Below are positions 1 to 7,760 of a DNA stretch of 53,679 bases, in pieces. The stretch covers positions 1 to 53,679 of the forward strand of contig DATKNH010000085.1 of NCBI GenBank assembly GCA_035541455.1, read 5' to 3'. Position 1 is the stretch's first letter, and each line of letters starts with the position of its first letter. The notes beneath the pieces were generated by a model. It was not told the DNA's origin. It saw only the letters and a program-made list of their open reading frames with translations, and did no database searches. The stretch is from Syntrophorhabdales bacterium. GTDB taxonomy: Bacteria > Desulfobacterota > Syntrophorhabdia > Syntrophorhabdales > WCHB1-27. The translations under genes and the position numbers were made by a program.

Positions 1-55
1 CCTCGATGTAGTAAACGCCAGGGTACTTTGTCTTATATCGGTTTATCGCTGGCAT
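1..55 (-). CDS. Tyrosine recombinase (integrase), N-terminal 18 residues only
   Basis: The minus strand opens at an ATG preceded by AGAGAGG at five bases spacing and reads MPAINRYKTKYPGVYYIE before leaving the window. The block RYKTKYPGVYY is typical of the start of phage- and island-type tyrosine recombinases, just ahead of the arm-binding domain. The neighbourhood agrees: TGTGGGGAAT direct repeats follow upstream and a truncated tRNA-Glu 3' end lies 300 bases away, as expected for an integrase beside its att site. Only 18 residues are visible and the catalytic domain is outside the window, so the family call rests on this motif plus context. Confidence 0.6.
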   Translation of the reverse strand, partial: MPAINRYKTKYPGVYYIE

Positions 56-93
56 AGGCACCTCTCTGTCTTAAGCCTTCTTTTGTGAAAACC

Positions 94-222
94 ATTCCCC
101 ACAGACGGTCGCCGATTTGAGCCGGTACCCTTCATTTCGGAAAATTCCCCACAAGAACCGTCCTCGGGTTTTATAGCCGGTACTCTCAATTCCTCAAACT
201 ATTCCCCACACTATTCCCCACA
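94..222 (-). repeat. Four direct repeats TGTGGGGAAT upstream of the integrase
   Basis: Perfect 10-base copies (plus-strand ATTCCCCACA) lie at 94-103, 144-153, 201-210 and 213-222. The second and third are each preceded by a related AGCCGGTAC block (about 120 and 176), so a longer degenerate unit of roughly 55 bases is repeated. The position between the integrase start and the att site suggests integrase arm-type sites or excisionase/regulator sites; that role is inferred. Confidence 0.6.
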
Positions 223-349
223 TCAAAAATAGAATCTCACGTACCTTCTGGTAAGTCAAGATAAGATTAATGTGTGTAGAAAGGCTTAAATACAGGCTTT
301 GGAAAGGGTAGGTATACAATGTGGTAAATTGAGGTAAGAATATCAAAAT

Positions 350-393
350 GGTCTTTCAAGCCGGCAACTCGGGTTCAAATCCCGATGGGGACG
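350..393 (+). other. tRNA-Glu(UUC) 3' fragment, probable attachment site
   Basis: The sequence matches the 3' half of a tRNA: anticodon loop CTTTCAA (anticodon TTC), 3' anticodon stem GCCGG, variable loop, T arm TCGGG-TTCAAAT-CCCGA, acceptor strand TGGGGAC and discriminator G. The 5' half (D arm and the GTCCCCA acceptor strand) is absent: the AT-rich DNA before it does not fold into it. This is the usual footprint of a tyrosine-recombinase element in a tRNA gene. The intact tRNA-Glu should lie at the far end of the element, left of the window. The fragment itself should not be functional. Confidence 0.8.
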
Positions 394-614
394 CTTTCTT
401 TATGTTGCAATTCAGTTAAGGACTTTTCCCAGTAACGGCAGACGAGATATTTGTCTGTACCCTTTCTCCTGCAGTATTGAATGTTGTCTCACACAATCAG
501 GTTCCAGCATCACACAGAGCGATAGGGGTTACGACGAGATCGAAACGAAAAAAATTGTTCTCCGAAGTATACAAACAGGCACGTACTTGGCATAAACATT
601 GCAGCTTGAGTCGG
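394..614. other. Intergenic stretch between att site and RiPP-like gene
   Basis: No gene is supported here. The downstream reading frame stays open back to an ATG at 477, but residues encoded between 477 and 614 do not resemble the PqqD-like family, so this part is more likely leader DNA. I see no convincing promoter or terminator. Confidence 0.4.
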
Positions 615-1307
615 ATGGAAAATACCACCATGAAGAAAGGTGGCAAACCCATCCGCAATCCTTACGTCGTGCTCCGCGAGGAGTTCGACGACTGGGCCAT
701 TCTTTTTCATCCCGATACCGGTCGCGGGTTTGGCCTGAACCCCACCGGCGTCTATGTGTGGAAGCTCCTCGACGGAGAACACTCAATTGATGGCATCATC
801 GGGGCCCTGTGTTGGGATGGCGAGAATATCCCGCAAGCAGTAGACGAGCACCTTGCAGTGTTCCTGGAGGAGCTTGTCCGCCATGGGCTCGCCGGACGTG
901 GACGGGCACGCGCTCACGACGAGGGAAGGATCGCGCCGCCGCCGTGTCCCACGCGTCCGCCCGAGGCGGGTCATGACGAACTGGAATTCACGTACGAACC
1001 TCCTAGGCTGGTCGATCTGAGGGTTGATGATTTTGCAGCCCGAGGGTCCGGGGAATGCTGTAACGGTTCAGTAGCCTCGGACTCCGGCTGCAGCAGCGGG
1101 GGTGCACCATACCAATGGGGTTGCTGGGATGGATCCTGCACTCAAGAGAGATGCCACAACGGAAACACCGCCCAGTACCAATGCAATTGCGGTTACAACC
1201 TGTACAACAACGGTTATACCTGCGGATACGGAGCCTGCGATAAAGTCAGCTGCTCAGGTACCGGCGTGAGCAGTCCCGGGCTGTGTTCAGTAGGATCCTC
1301 CCACTGA
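615..1307 (+). CDS. PqqD-like (ScmD-type) recognition domain fused to Cys-rich RiPP core-like tail
   Basis: Residues about 10-100 from the ATG at 615 resemble the PqqD-like ScmD family of SynChlorMet peptide-modification cassettes (motifs VVLREEFDDWAILF and FGLNPTGVYVWKLLDG), a fold that binds precursor peptides and hands them to radical SAM enzymes. After a Pro/Arg linker comes RLVDLRVDDFAARGSGE, which resembles a leader ending in a Gly-Ser junction, then a tail (residues about 148-230) with 12 cysteines among Gly, Asn and Ser in C-x-G/C-x-x-G spacing (CNG, CSSG, CWDG, CHNG). It reads as recognition element plus precursor in one chain. No maturase, peptidase or exporter is visible nearby. 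ATG at 630 is an alternative start; neither has a clear ribosome site, and 477 would add 46 unlikely residues. Function is inferred. Confidence 0.7.
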   Translation: MENTTMKKGGKPIRNPYVVLREEFDDWAILFHPDTGRGFGLNPTGVYVWKLLDGEHSIDGIIGALCWDGENIPQAVDEHLAVFLEELVRHGLAGRGRARAHDEGRIAPPPCPTRPPEAGHDELEFTYEPPRLVDLRVDDFAARGSGECCNGSVASDSGCSSGGAPYQWGCWDGSCTQERCHNGNTAQYQCNCGYNLYNNGYTCGYGACDKVSCSGTGVSSPGLCSVGSSH

Positions 1308-1353
1308 CTCCGGGGAAATCCAGAAGCTCAGAAACGTTACAAGATCTTTCGAA

Positions 1354-1836
1354 TCAGGTAGGAGTCGCTTCCACGCCCCACTCTTGCAGCCGTTTCAAAA
1401 CAGTCGTCACCAGCGCGTCGATACGGCTTTTCAGAACGTCTGTCATGTCGAGTCCAATATCGACGGAGCCCGGCTGAATGCCTACGAGACAGATCTCTGC
1501 AGGCAGTGTGTCGCTCATCCTCGCAGCAAAAAGCAAATCGGAGAGCCCCACGTGATGAGCCGACACCTGAGCAGTCAGAAATGAAGGGATAGAATCCTTT
1601 TCAAGGATCATGATCGAGCCGGGTGGTTCTCCGGTATCAACCGCATCAACAAAAAGCACCCTTCTGTAATCTTCGATCACGGGCAGCAGATCGAGGCCTG
1701 CAGTGCCGCCATCGATGAGATCGATCTGCGGCTTGAACCTGTATCTCTCCCTTATGGCTTCTAGTATGCGTACGCCGACGCCATCATCCTGCATGAGGAT
1801 ATTGCCCAGGCCGATAATGCAGATCTTATTCTTCAC
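1354..1836 (-). CDS. hyaD: [NiFe] hydrogenase maturation endopeptidase
   Basis: This 160-residue protein belongs to the HyaD/HybD/HoxM family, which removes the C-terminal extension of the hydrogenase large subunit once nickel is in place. The family start GLGNILMQDDGVGVR with its metal-binding Asp, the central DAVDTG and the AHHVG histidine motif are all present. It is last in the minus-strand operon and overlaps hyaC by 11 bases. Its probable substrate is the large subunit upstream, which still carries a cleavable tail. Length is normal. Confidence 0.93.
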   Translation of the reverse strand: MKNKICIIGLGNILMQDDGVGVRILEAIRERYRFKPQIDLIDGGTAGLDLLPVIEDYRRVLFVDAVDTGEPPGSIMILEKDSIPSFLTAQVSAHHVGLSDLLFAARMSDTLPAEICLVGIQPGSVDIGLDMTDVLKSRIDALVTTVLKRLQEWGVEATPT

Positions 1837-2521
1837 GGCATGTCTTGTGGCCGGAGAAGATGGAACTCATCACGCAGTTATCTTCCACCAGGTCCGTCGT
1901 CCACCCGATGTACATATGCACGATAGGAAAGACGATCAGAAACCACATGATGAAGTGATGAATCAGACGGATTTCCTGCACAGGAAAATAAGGAAGTATC
2001 CAACCACCCACGACCTTCCAGAAGAGACCCACGTGGCTCTGTGACATGAGGGCAAAACCTGTGAGTATGGAAACAAGATAGCCCAGGAAGAGCACCACGT
2101 ACGCCATTCCGGCGAGAATCGAATGACCAAGGACGAAGGGCGGACGGGGATCCAGCAAGAGATAAAACCGCAGATCGTGATAGAGCTCGTTAAGGCGCTC
2201 CTTCGTGTAGGGGATCATTGTGCTCCACCGTGCATACCTGTTGCCGATAAACCCCCAGTAAATACGCAGCAGCACGCCCATGGCAAAGACATATGCTGTC
2301 GAGAAATGTATCAGCCTCATCCAGCCCATGACGAACTGGTTGTGGGGGTTGGTGCCGTAGAATAGCGGGGATGTGCTGTCTATGTAAGGGTGACCGATGT
2401 AGTAACCGGTGAAGCTCAAGATGATCAGGCACGCTGCATTGACCCAGTGGGACAATCGGACCGGCGCTTCCCAGATATAGACATCAGTCAGCTTCAACGT
2501 GGAGCCAGTGTCACACTTCAT
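1826..2521 (-). CDS. hyaC: Hydrogenase b-type cytochrome subunit
   Basis: The 231-residue integral membrane protein matches the HyaC/HupC di-heme cytochrome b that anchors group 1 hydrogenases and passes electrons from the small subunit to the quinone pool. It has four hydrophobic segments and family histidine motifs (APVRLSHWVN near the N-terminus, RLIHFSTAY, and LIHHFIMWF with FPIVHMYIG near the C-terminus). The start at 2521 overlaps the hyaB stop as ATGA, implying translational coupling; an in-frame start further upstream would lie inside hyaB. Confidence 0.92.
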   Translation of the reverse strand: MKCDTGSTLKLTDVYIWEAPVRLSHWVNAACLIILSFTGYYIGHPYIDSTSPLFYGTNPHNQFVMGWMRLIHFSTAYVFAMGVLLRIYWGFIGNRYARWSTMIPYTKERLNELYHDLRFYLLLDPRPPFVLGHSILAGMAYVVLFLGYLVSILTGFALMSQSHVGLFWKVVGGWILPYFPVQEIRLIHHFIMWFLIVFPIVHMYIGWTTDLVEDNCVMSSIFSGHKTCREE

Positions 2522-4206
2522 TGCTTCTCCCTGGCGTGGACGACGTGAACTGCACATGCCATGCACGGATCAAATGAATGGACGGTCCTGAGTATTTCGA
2601 GGGGCTTGTCCGGGTCAGCCACGGGAGTGCCTATCAGCGAGGCCTCCACGGGTCCCCGTATTCCCTTTGCATCTCGTGGCGAGAGGTTCCAGGTGCTCGG
2701 AACCACGGCCTGGTAATTGGTGATCTTTCCGTTTCTGATCCGTACCCAGTGGCCGAGGGCACCGCGGGGCGCGTCGTGGAAGCCGTACCCTTTCGCCTCG
2801 TTCGGCCAGGTGCCGGGTTCCCACTTCTCCACCTGACAGATGCGGTAGTCACCCCTTTTGATGGTGCCGACGAGTTCGTCGATGAAGCCGGGTATCATCT
2901 CGGCTATGATCAGTGTTTCGATGCCGCGGGCGGCGACGCGGCCGAGCGTGGAGAAAAGCGCGTCGGGTCCGACTTTAAGCCTTTGCAGCACCATGTCAAC
3001 GGTTTCTTTAACCCCCTTATGGCCAGATGCATACGCCACGAGCACGCGTGCTAGAGGGCCTACTTCCATCGGCATTTCTTCGTAGCGCGGCGTCTTAAGC
3101 CAGCTGTATTTTGCCTCAGTGTTCAGATGCTCGTACGGGGGCTTCGGTCCTGTATACTTCGCGTTCGTCTCCCCCTCCCATGGATGTTTTCCCTTCTGAT
3201 CTCCTTCGCCGTACTCGTACCACGAGTGGGTCACATACTCGGCGATCTTCTTCTGGTCGACGGGCAGGATATTGGTCAAGTCTTTTCCAAGAATCATCCC
3301 TTTCGGCAGTTGAAGGTTATCAGTGTTGGTCCGGTTGTCTCCAGGAAATTCCCCATAGGTCATGTAATTCCCGACCCCGCTGCCGTAGGCGGCCCAATCC
3401 TTGTAATACGAAGCTATGGCCAGGAGGTCCGGTATATAGACCTTGCTGACAAAGTCAATAGCCTGTTGCGTCAGTTGAGACATGAGCGCAATAGCATCGG
3501 CATTGATGGCATTCTGGCTGGCGGGATCTACCGGCCGCGCTATCCCTCCCACGAGGTAGGTCTGCAGGTGCGGATTTTTTGCGCCGAGGAGAGCGTGTAT
3601 TTTCGCGATGCCTCTTTGCCACTCGAGGGCCTCCAGGTAGTGGGCCACTCCCAAAAGGTTCACCTCGGGTGGGAGTTTGTAAGCCGGGTGTCCCCAATAG
3701 CCGTTTGCAAAAGGGCCGAGTTGTCCCGTGTCGACGAGACCCTTGACGCGCTTTTGCACCATCGCGAAGAAGGCGGCACCGGAGTTCGGCCAGTCGGACA
3801 ATGACTGCGCAATTGATGCGGTCTTTGCGGGATCGGCCTTAAGCGCACTCACAATGTCAATCCAGTCGAGACCGTGAAGATGATAGAAGTGGATCACGTG
3901 GTCCTGCACGTATTGCACAGCCGCAATGATGTTCCGCATTATACGTGCATTGTCAGGGATCGTCATGCCCAGTGCGTCCTCCACTGCCCGGACAGAAGCG
4001 AGCGCATGCACCGTGGTGCAGACACCGCAGATTCTCTGGCAAAAAAGCCAGGCATCTCTGGGATCGCGGTCCTTGAGCACGATTTCGATACCTCTGAACA
4101 TTGTACTCGATGACCAGGCATCGACGACTTTTCCATTCTCGACCTGCGCCTCGATGCGCAGGTGGCCTTCCAGACGGGTTACTGGATCTATTACTATCCG
4201 TGCCAT
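2518..4206 (-). CDS. hyaB: [NiFe] hydrogenase large subunit
   Basis: This 562-residue protein carries the nickel-iron active site. Both cysteine pairs are intact: RICGVC (Cys60, Cys63) and DPCMAC (Cys548, Cys551). Eight residues follow His554, the usual cut site of the maturation protease, so the precursor should lose VVHAREKQ. The pattern fits group 1 membrane-bound uptake hydrogenases. The chosen ATG at 4206 starts MARIVIDPVTRLEGH, the normal family N-terminus, and overlaps the end of hyaA by 13 bases; the in-frame ATG at 4221 would add five residues. No hyp assembly genes are in the window. Confidence 0.95.
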   Translation of the reverse strand: MARIVIDPVTRLEGHLRIEAQVENGKVVDAWSSSTMFRGIEIVLKDRDPRDAWLFCQRICGVCTTVHALASVRAVEDALGMTIPDNARIMRNIIAAVQYVQDHVIHFYHLHGLDWIDIVSALKADPAKTASIAQSLSDWPNSGAAFFAMVQKRVKGLVDTGQLGPFANGYWGHPAYKLPPEVNLLGVAHYLEALEWQRGIAKIHALLGAKNPHLQTYLVGGIARPVDPASQNAINADAIALMSQLTQQAIDFVSKVYIPDLLAIASYYKDWAAYGSGVGNYMTYGEFPGDNRTNTDNLQLPKGMILGKDLTNILPVDQKKIAEYVTHSWYEYGEGDQKGKHPWEGETNAKYTGPKPPYEHLNTEAKYSWLKTPRYEEMPMEVGPLARVLVAYASGHKGVKETVDMVLQRLKVGPDALFSTLGRVAARGIETLIIAEMIPGFIDELVGTIKRGDYRICQVEKWEPGTWPNEAKGYGFHDAPRGALGHWVRIRNGKITNYQAVVPSTWNLSPRDAKGIRGPVEASLIGTPVADPDKPLEILRTVHSFDPCMACAVHVVHAREKQ

Positions 4207-5315
4207 GGTGGACCCTTCCATTCAGTTTTTGGCTGAGCTTTTAACTCCTCTTTGGGTTTTTTCTTTCGCTTTATCAGGCGCGCTATCACGTGGATGAGAA
4301 TACCTCCGACTGTCGCGGAGGTGACGGCGAGCCCGACTTTATCCGCTGTTGTTTCAACGGTGATGCCGAAGGGCTGCGGGAGCCTCCGGTAGAACGGGGT
4401 CATCTGATCCCAGAAATCAGGCGCAGCGCAGGCGATGCACCCGTGGCCTGACTGCACGGGCCAGCTGGTGCGCTCATTGTATTTGACCGTGGGGCAGTTC
4501 TGGTAAGCAGCAGGCCCCTTACACCCCATATAGTAAAGACACCAGCCGAGCCTATGCCCCTCATCGCCCCACTGTCTCACGTACTGACCCGCATCGAAAT
4601 GGGAGCGTCTCTCGCAATTGTCATGGATCCGTTTGCCGAAAGCGAAGAGCGGCCTTCCCAGGGCGTCGAGCGCAGGCAGCACGCCGAACGTAAGATAATG
4701 GACGATCGCTGCTGTTATATTTTCCGTATTGACAGGGCAGCCCGCGAGGTTGATGACTGTTGCCCCCGGTACTGCGTCGCGCACGCCCACCGCGCCTGTG
4801 GGATTCGGGTGCGCCTTAGGTATGCCTCCGAACGTGGCGCAAGTCCCCATCGCGAAGGTGGCAATAGCGCCCCCACAAACTTCGCGGACGATGTCCACGG
4901 CGCTGCGGCCTGCGATGCAGCAGTAAGCCCCATTCTCGCCGAGCGGGATGGAGCCCTCAACTGCGGCGAAGTATTTTCCTTTATGGTTTTTCAGTACGTC
5001 CGCGAGAGACTTCTCCGCTTGCTTGCCAGCCGGCGCCATGATGGTCTCGGTGTAGTCGAGGGAGAGTATGTCGAGAATCAGTTCGCTGGCGGTCGGCTTT
5101 GCGGCCCTGAGCAGCGCTTCGGTATCTCCCGTGCAACTCTGACACTCTATCCAGACGAGGATCGGTTTCTTCTTTGTCTCCAGTGCGTGTGCAATCCGGG
5201 GCACGTAGCTCTGAGAGAGCCCGAGTGCTGCGGCCATCGCCGAGCAGAACTTGAGAAAATCACGGCGGGTGATACCCCGTTCGAGCATCTCCGCGAGCAG
5301 ACTATCGGCTGCCAT
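4194..5315 (-). CDS. hyaA: [NiFe] hydrogenase small subunit, Tat-exported
   Basis: The 373-residue protein holds the iron-sulphur relay of the hydrogenase. A Tat signal is visible (TRRDFLKF at residues 16-23, then a hydrophobic segment), so the folded complex faces the periplasm. ECQSCTGDTEALLRA is the proximal cluster motif; GTCATFGGIPKAHPNPTGA, the CPVNTENI block and the late cysteine-rich region supply further ligands. A C-terminal hydrophobic helix followed by IKRKKK is the membrane anchor. ATG at 5315 has GGGGAGG at seven bases and begins directly before the Tat signal; the longer in-frame start would bury it. First gene of hyaABCD. Confidence 0.95.
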   Translation of the reverse strand: MAADSLLAEMLERGITRRDFLKFCSAMAAALGLSQSYVPRIAHALETKKKPILVWIECQSCTGDTEALLRAAKPTASELILDILSLDYTETIMAPAGKQAEKSLADVLKNHKGKYFAAVEGSIPLGENGAYCCIAGRSAVDIVREVCGGAIATFAMGTCATFGGIPKAHPNPTGAVGVRDAVPGATVINLAGCPVNTENITAAIVHYLTFGVLPALDALGRPLFAFGKRIHDNCERRSHFDAGQYVRQWGDEGHRLGWCLYYMGCKGPAAYQNCPTVKYNERTSWPVQSGHGCIACAAPDFWDQMTPFYRRLPQPFGITVETTADKVGLAVTSATVGGILIHVIARLIKRKKKPKEELKAQPKTEWKGPPWHG

Positions 5316-5434
5316 AAACCATCCTCCCCTTAGCGCTGAGTTCAAGCCCGACTGTTGAAAATATAGTGTCACCGGTGGCGGCGTGCAACGCCGTCCGGGA
5401 CGTACCGTGTGTTCATCATTCGGAGTTTACTTCC

Positions 5435-5779
5435 CTACAACAGCCCCAGGATGATGGCTACCCCGCAGAAAAAATAGAGCATGCGCACGTAGCGTCCCTG
5501 CCCGTGGAGATCTTGCCAGTCCGCAGTGCGGCGGACAAGTCCTATCATCCTTGCAAAGATGGGCAGCGTCAGAAGGGCAAGTAGAGAGAGCCACGAGAGC
5601 GGCCCGAACACTGACATGAGCAGAATTGAAAGGTATATGACTACCCAGAATGCCACCAGCGCAGCGAATGGGCGGCCGGCCCCCGCCATGATCCAGCCAA
5701 TTGCGATTGGGATGATTGTTGCCACGAAGAAGGGCGGCCTGCTTGCCTGTGTCCAGGCGTTTAGTTTGTCCCACGTCAT
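5435..5779 (-). pseudogene. UbiA/MenA-type prenyltransferase with internal deletion
   Basis: The frame encodes about 114 residues, against roughly 290 for the family. The N-terminal part (WTQASRPPFFVATIIPIAIGW) is a good MenA/UbiA start, and the C-terminal part (LSILLMSVFGPLSWLSLLALLTLP) matches the last helices. The middle, with the Asp-rich prenyl diphosphate and magnesium motifs, is missing, and the ends join near AALVAFWVVIYLSIL. It looks like an in-frame deletion of about 170 codons and should be inactive. A small membrane protein of other function is possible but less likely. No clear ribosome site. Confidence 0.6.
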
Positions 5780-5968
5780 GTTCTCAGTTCTCGTATCCCG
5801 ACGCTTCAATACGGGTGAGCGATAAATTGCCTGCGGTACCTGCTCTTTCGATCGCTGATTCTATCAGAACGTGTGTAGCCTTTCAATACAGCCGGGGTAT
5901 TGTGTGATCGCCTCAGCAATGTAGTTCTGCAGCGATGGGAACTGTCGAAAGATGTGCTCGTTTTTTTA

Positions 5969-5997
5969 TTGACATTCTCTCAGGGAGAGTCAATGAT
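5969..5997 (+). promoter_or_regulatory. Sigma-70-like promoter with operator-like palindrome before tctC
   Basis: TTGACA at 5969-5974 is followed after 17 bases by AATGAT at 5992-5997. The inverted repeat CTCTC-agg-GAGAG (5977-5989) fills the spacer, a plausible repressor site. The tctC start lies 52 bases downstream. Read from sequence only. Confidence 0.5.
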
Positions 5998-6049
5998 TGT
6001 GCTATTCGTAAGCATTTTTTCACATCGATTGTACAAGGAGAGCGATAAC

Positions 6050-7024
6050 ATGGTGAGAAGAAGACTGTTACCCTTTATTGTTGTCCTGGTTATGTGCGGG
6101 CCGGGTCAATTTTTCGGGCTCTGTCATGCCGCAGGGTACCCGGATCATAACATCCAATTGGTGGTTCCCTATCCTGCGGGTTCAGGGGCAGACATCACCG
6201 CCAGGATATTGATAGGGGAGCTGGAGAAAATACTCGGTGCGAAAATCATTCCGAACAATAAGCCGGGGGCGTCCAGTGTTCTCGGCACGGACGCGGTGGT
6301 CAGGGGGAAGAAGGACGGATATACGCTCCTCTACGGCAGTTCCGCGGGATTTGTCTATGCCCCTGTCGCCAACCCTGAGGTTCTCCACTATGACCCCCTC
6401 AAGGACGCCGAGCCTTTAGGTTTTCACTACTTCTTTCCCTCTGTCCTTGCCGTCAGGCCGGATGCGCCATGGAAAACCTTTCCCCAACTGGTTGAGTATG
6501 CGAAGAAAAACCCGAGCAAGATCCGTGTCAGTACTACGGGCGTAGGATCAGGACCCCACTTCGTGCTCGAGATACTTCAATCCGTTACGGGAACGACGAT
6601 GACGCATGTTCCCTTTGAGGGTGGTGAAGCGGTTCTCACCGCTCTGTTGGGAGGACACGTGGAGGCTACAGTTGATGCTTTTTCCAAGGTGAAGCCCCAC
6701 GCAGACGCGGGAAAGATGCGAATGCTTTTGACGACTAACAAACTGCCCGGGTACTCCGACGTTCCAACCATCAGTGAGCTGGGCTACAAACAAAGCCTGC
6801 CGGGAAGCTGGTTCGTGCTCTTCGCACCCACGGGCATTCCGGAAGAAGTGAGACGGGTACTGGTGCCCGCAGCCGAAAAGGCGATAAAGGCCACTAAGCC
6901 GAAGATCGATCAACTCGGTGGGATCTGCGAATACAAGTCTCCCGCCGAAGTGAAGAAGATGATAGAACAGGAGTACGCAGGAGCCCTTGAAGTTGCGATT
7001 AAGATCGGGCTGCGCAAGCCATAA
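6050..7024 (+). CDS. TctC/Bug family tricarboxylate-binding periplasmic protein (solitary)
   Basis: A 324-residue extracytoplasmic solute-binding protein of the tripartite tricarboxylate transporter (Bug) family, which captures carboxylates for TctAB permeases. After the signal peptide come the family blocks LVVPYPAGSGADITARIL, NKPGASSVLGTDAV, KKDGYTLLYG and THVPFEGGEAVLTALLGGHV. ATG at 6050 has AAGGAGAG at nine bases and directly precedes the signal peptide, so longer starts are rejected. No tctA or tctB adjoins it, so it must use a permease encoded elsewhere, as many Bug proteins do, or act as a sensor partner. It is the most divergent of the five TctC proteins here. Confidence 0.88.
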   Translation: MVRRRLLPFIVVLVMCGPGQFFGLCHAAGYPDHNIQLVVPYPAGSGADITARILIGELEKILGAKIIPNNKPGASSVLGTDAVVRGKKDGYTLLYGSSAGFVYAPVANPEVLHYDPLKDAEPLGFHYFFPSVLAVRPDAPWKTFPQLVEYAKKNPSKIRVSTTGVGSGPHFVLEILQSVTGTTMTHVPFEGGEAVLTALLGGHVEATVDAFSKVKPHADAGKMRMLLTTNKLPGYSDVPTISELGYKQSLPGSWFVLFAPTGIPEEVRRVLVPAAEKAIKATKPKIDQLGGICEYKSPAEVKKMIEQEYAGALEVAIKIGLRKP

Positions 7025-7057
7025 AAGACAGTTTCTCGATCTCGTTTCGGGCTCCGC

Positions 7058-7504
7058 TTACTGATACGTATCCGGGAATAGAGAAGAGAAACCCGCATCA
7101 GAAGAGTAGGCTAGGGGAATGGTCTGGCCTTCAGAGCGCTGTTGGGAAGTGCTGCTACCAAGATCCGCACACAGCATGCGCTCGTACACCCATCCGTTTT
7201 TGCCTGCATACTGACCGTCCAGTACGCGAATCCTTCTGACGCTCGAGAAGGTGAACGCGTCCTGCAGTTCGACTCTTGTTCCGCAGGTGACACGGAAGAC
7301 CTTACGCTGGGCAAGAAGGGCCATAAGTGATATCTCACCGCACTCCTGCGTGAGGGCACACTCGATGAGGCGCTCCATGGTTTCCCGCTCCTGGGAGATG
7401 AAGACCGCGTCCCCCGAAGGGCTCGCCAGGGTCAATTCGCCGCTATGGCTGCACGATAACAAAGAAGCAAGGGCCAGAGCAATAAGGAAGCATCCTGTTT
7501 TCAT
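7058..7504 (-). CDS. Putative lipoprotein of unknown function
   Basis: A 148-residue protein with a lipoprotein signal: Met-Lys start, hydrophobic core LIALALASLLSC and lipobox Cys near residue 18. The middle (VELQDAFTFSSVRRIRVLDG, then AGKNGWVYERML) resembles the end of a small SH3-like domain, where GxxGWV is common; I do not recognise a named family. ATG at 7504 has GGAGG at six bases; an upstream in-frame start lacks a signal peptide. It converges with the TctC gene 33 bases away and stands alone. No function can be assigned. Confidence 0.65.
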   Translation of the reverse strand: MKTGCFLIALALASLLSCSHSGELTLASPSGDAVFISQERETMERLIECALTQECGEISLMALLAQRKVFRVTCGTRVELQDAFTFSSVRRIRVLDGQYAGKNGWVYERMLCADLGSSTSQQRSEGQTIPLAYSSDAGFSSLFPDTYQ

Positions 7505-7760
7505 AGTGCCTCCCTGTGCCTTTAGCACACATGCAACGAGGACGTCTCAAATAGCTGCGGATAGTCTCTACGGGGTTAACCTGGAAGAAGAGCCTGCACG
7601 AGGAGAAGGGAGGAATCTTCATCGCCGCTCTCCGGACGCCACCTTTGCGCAGTGGTGGCGACGTCGGTTGCAACATAACTCTAACCAACTGTAGGTGATC
7701 CCAGGGGGATTGTCAAGCAGTCCCGTGCTGTGTCGATTATCGACATACCCCGTATGCGTT

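Noticed and set aside
94-222. CRISPR array
   Set aside because: The repeated unit is only 10 bases, spacing is irregular (50, 57 and 12 bases), and no cas gene is present.
477-614. Longer N-terminus for the recognition-domain fusion gene
   Set aside because: The 46 extra residues do not resemble the family and there is no ribosome site; the family start falls at 615-630.
2578-3804. Long plus-strand frames opposite hyaB
   Set aside because: They are mirror frames of a certain, well-conserved gene and encode no recognisable domain.
7637-7660. Hairpin CGCCACC/GGTGGCG as a terminator
   Set aside because: Seven-base stem with a ten-base loop but no T-run on either strand.
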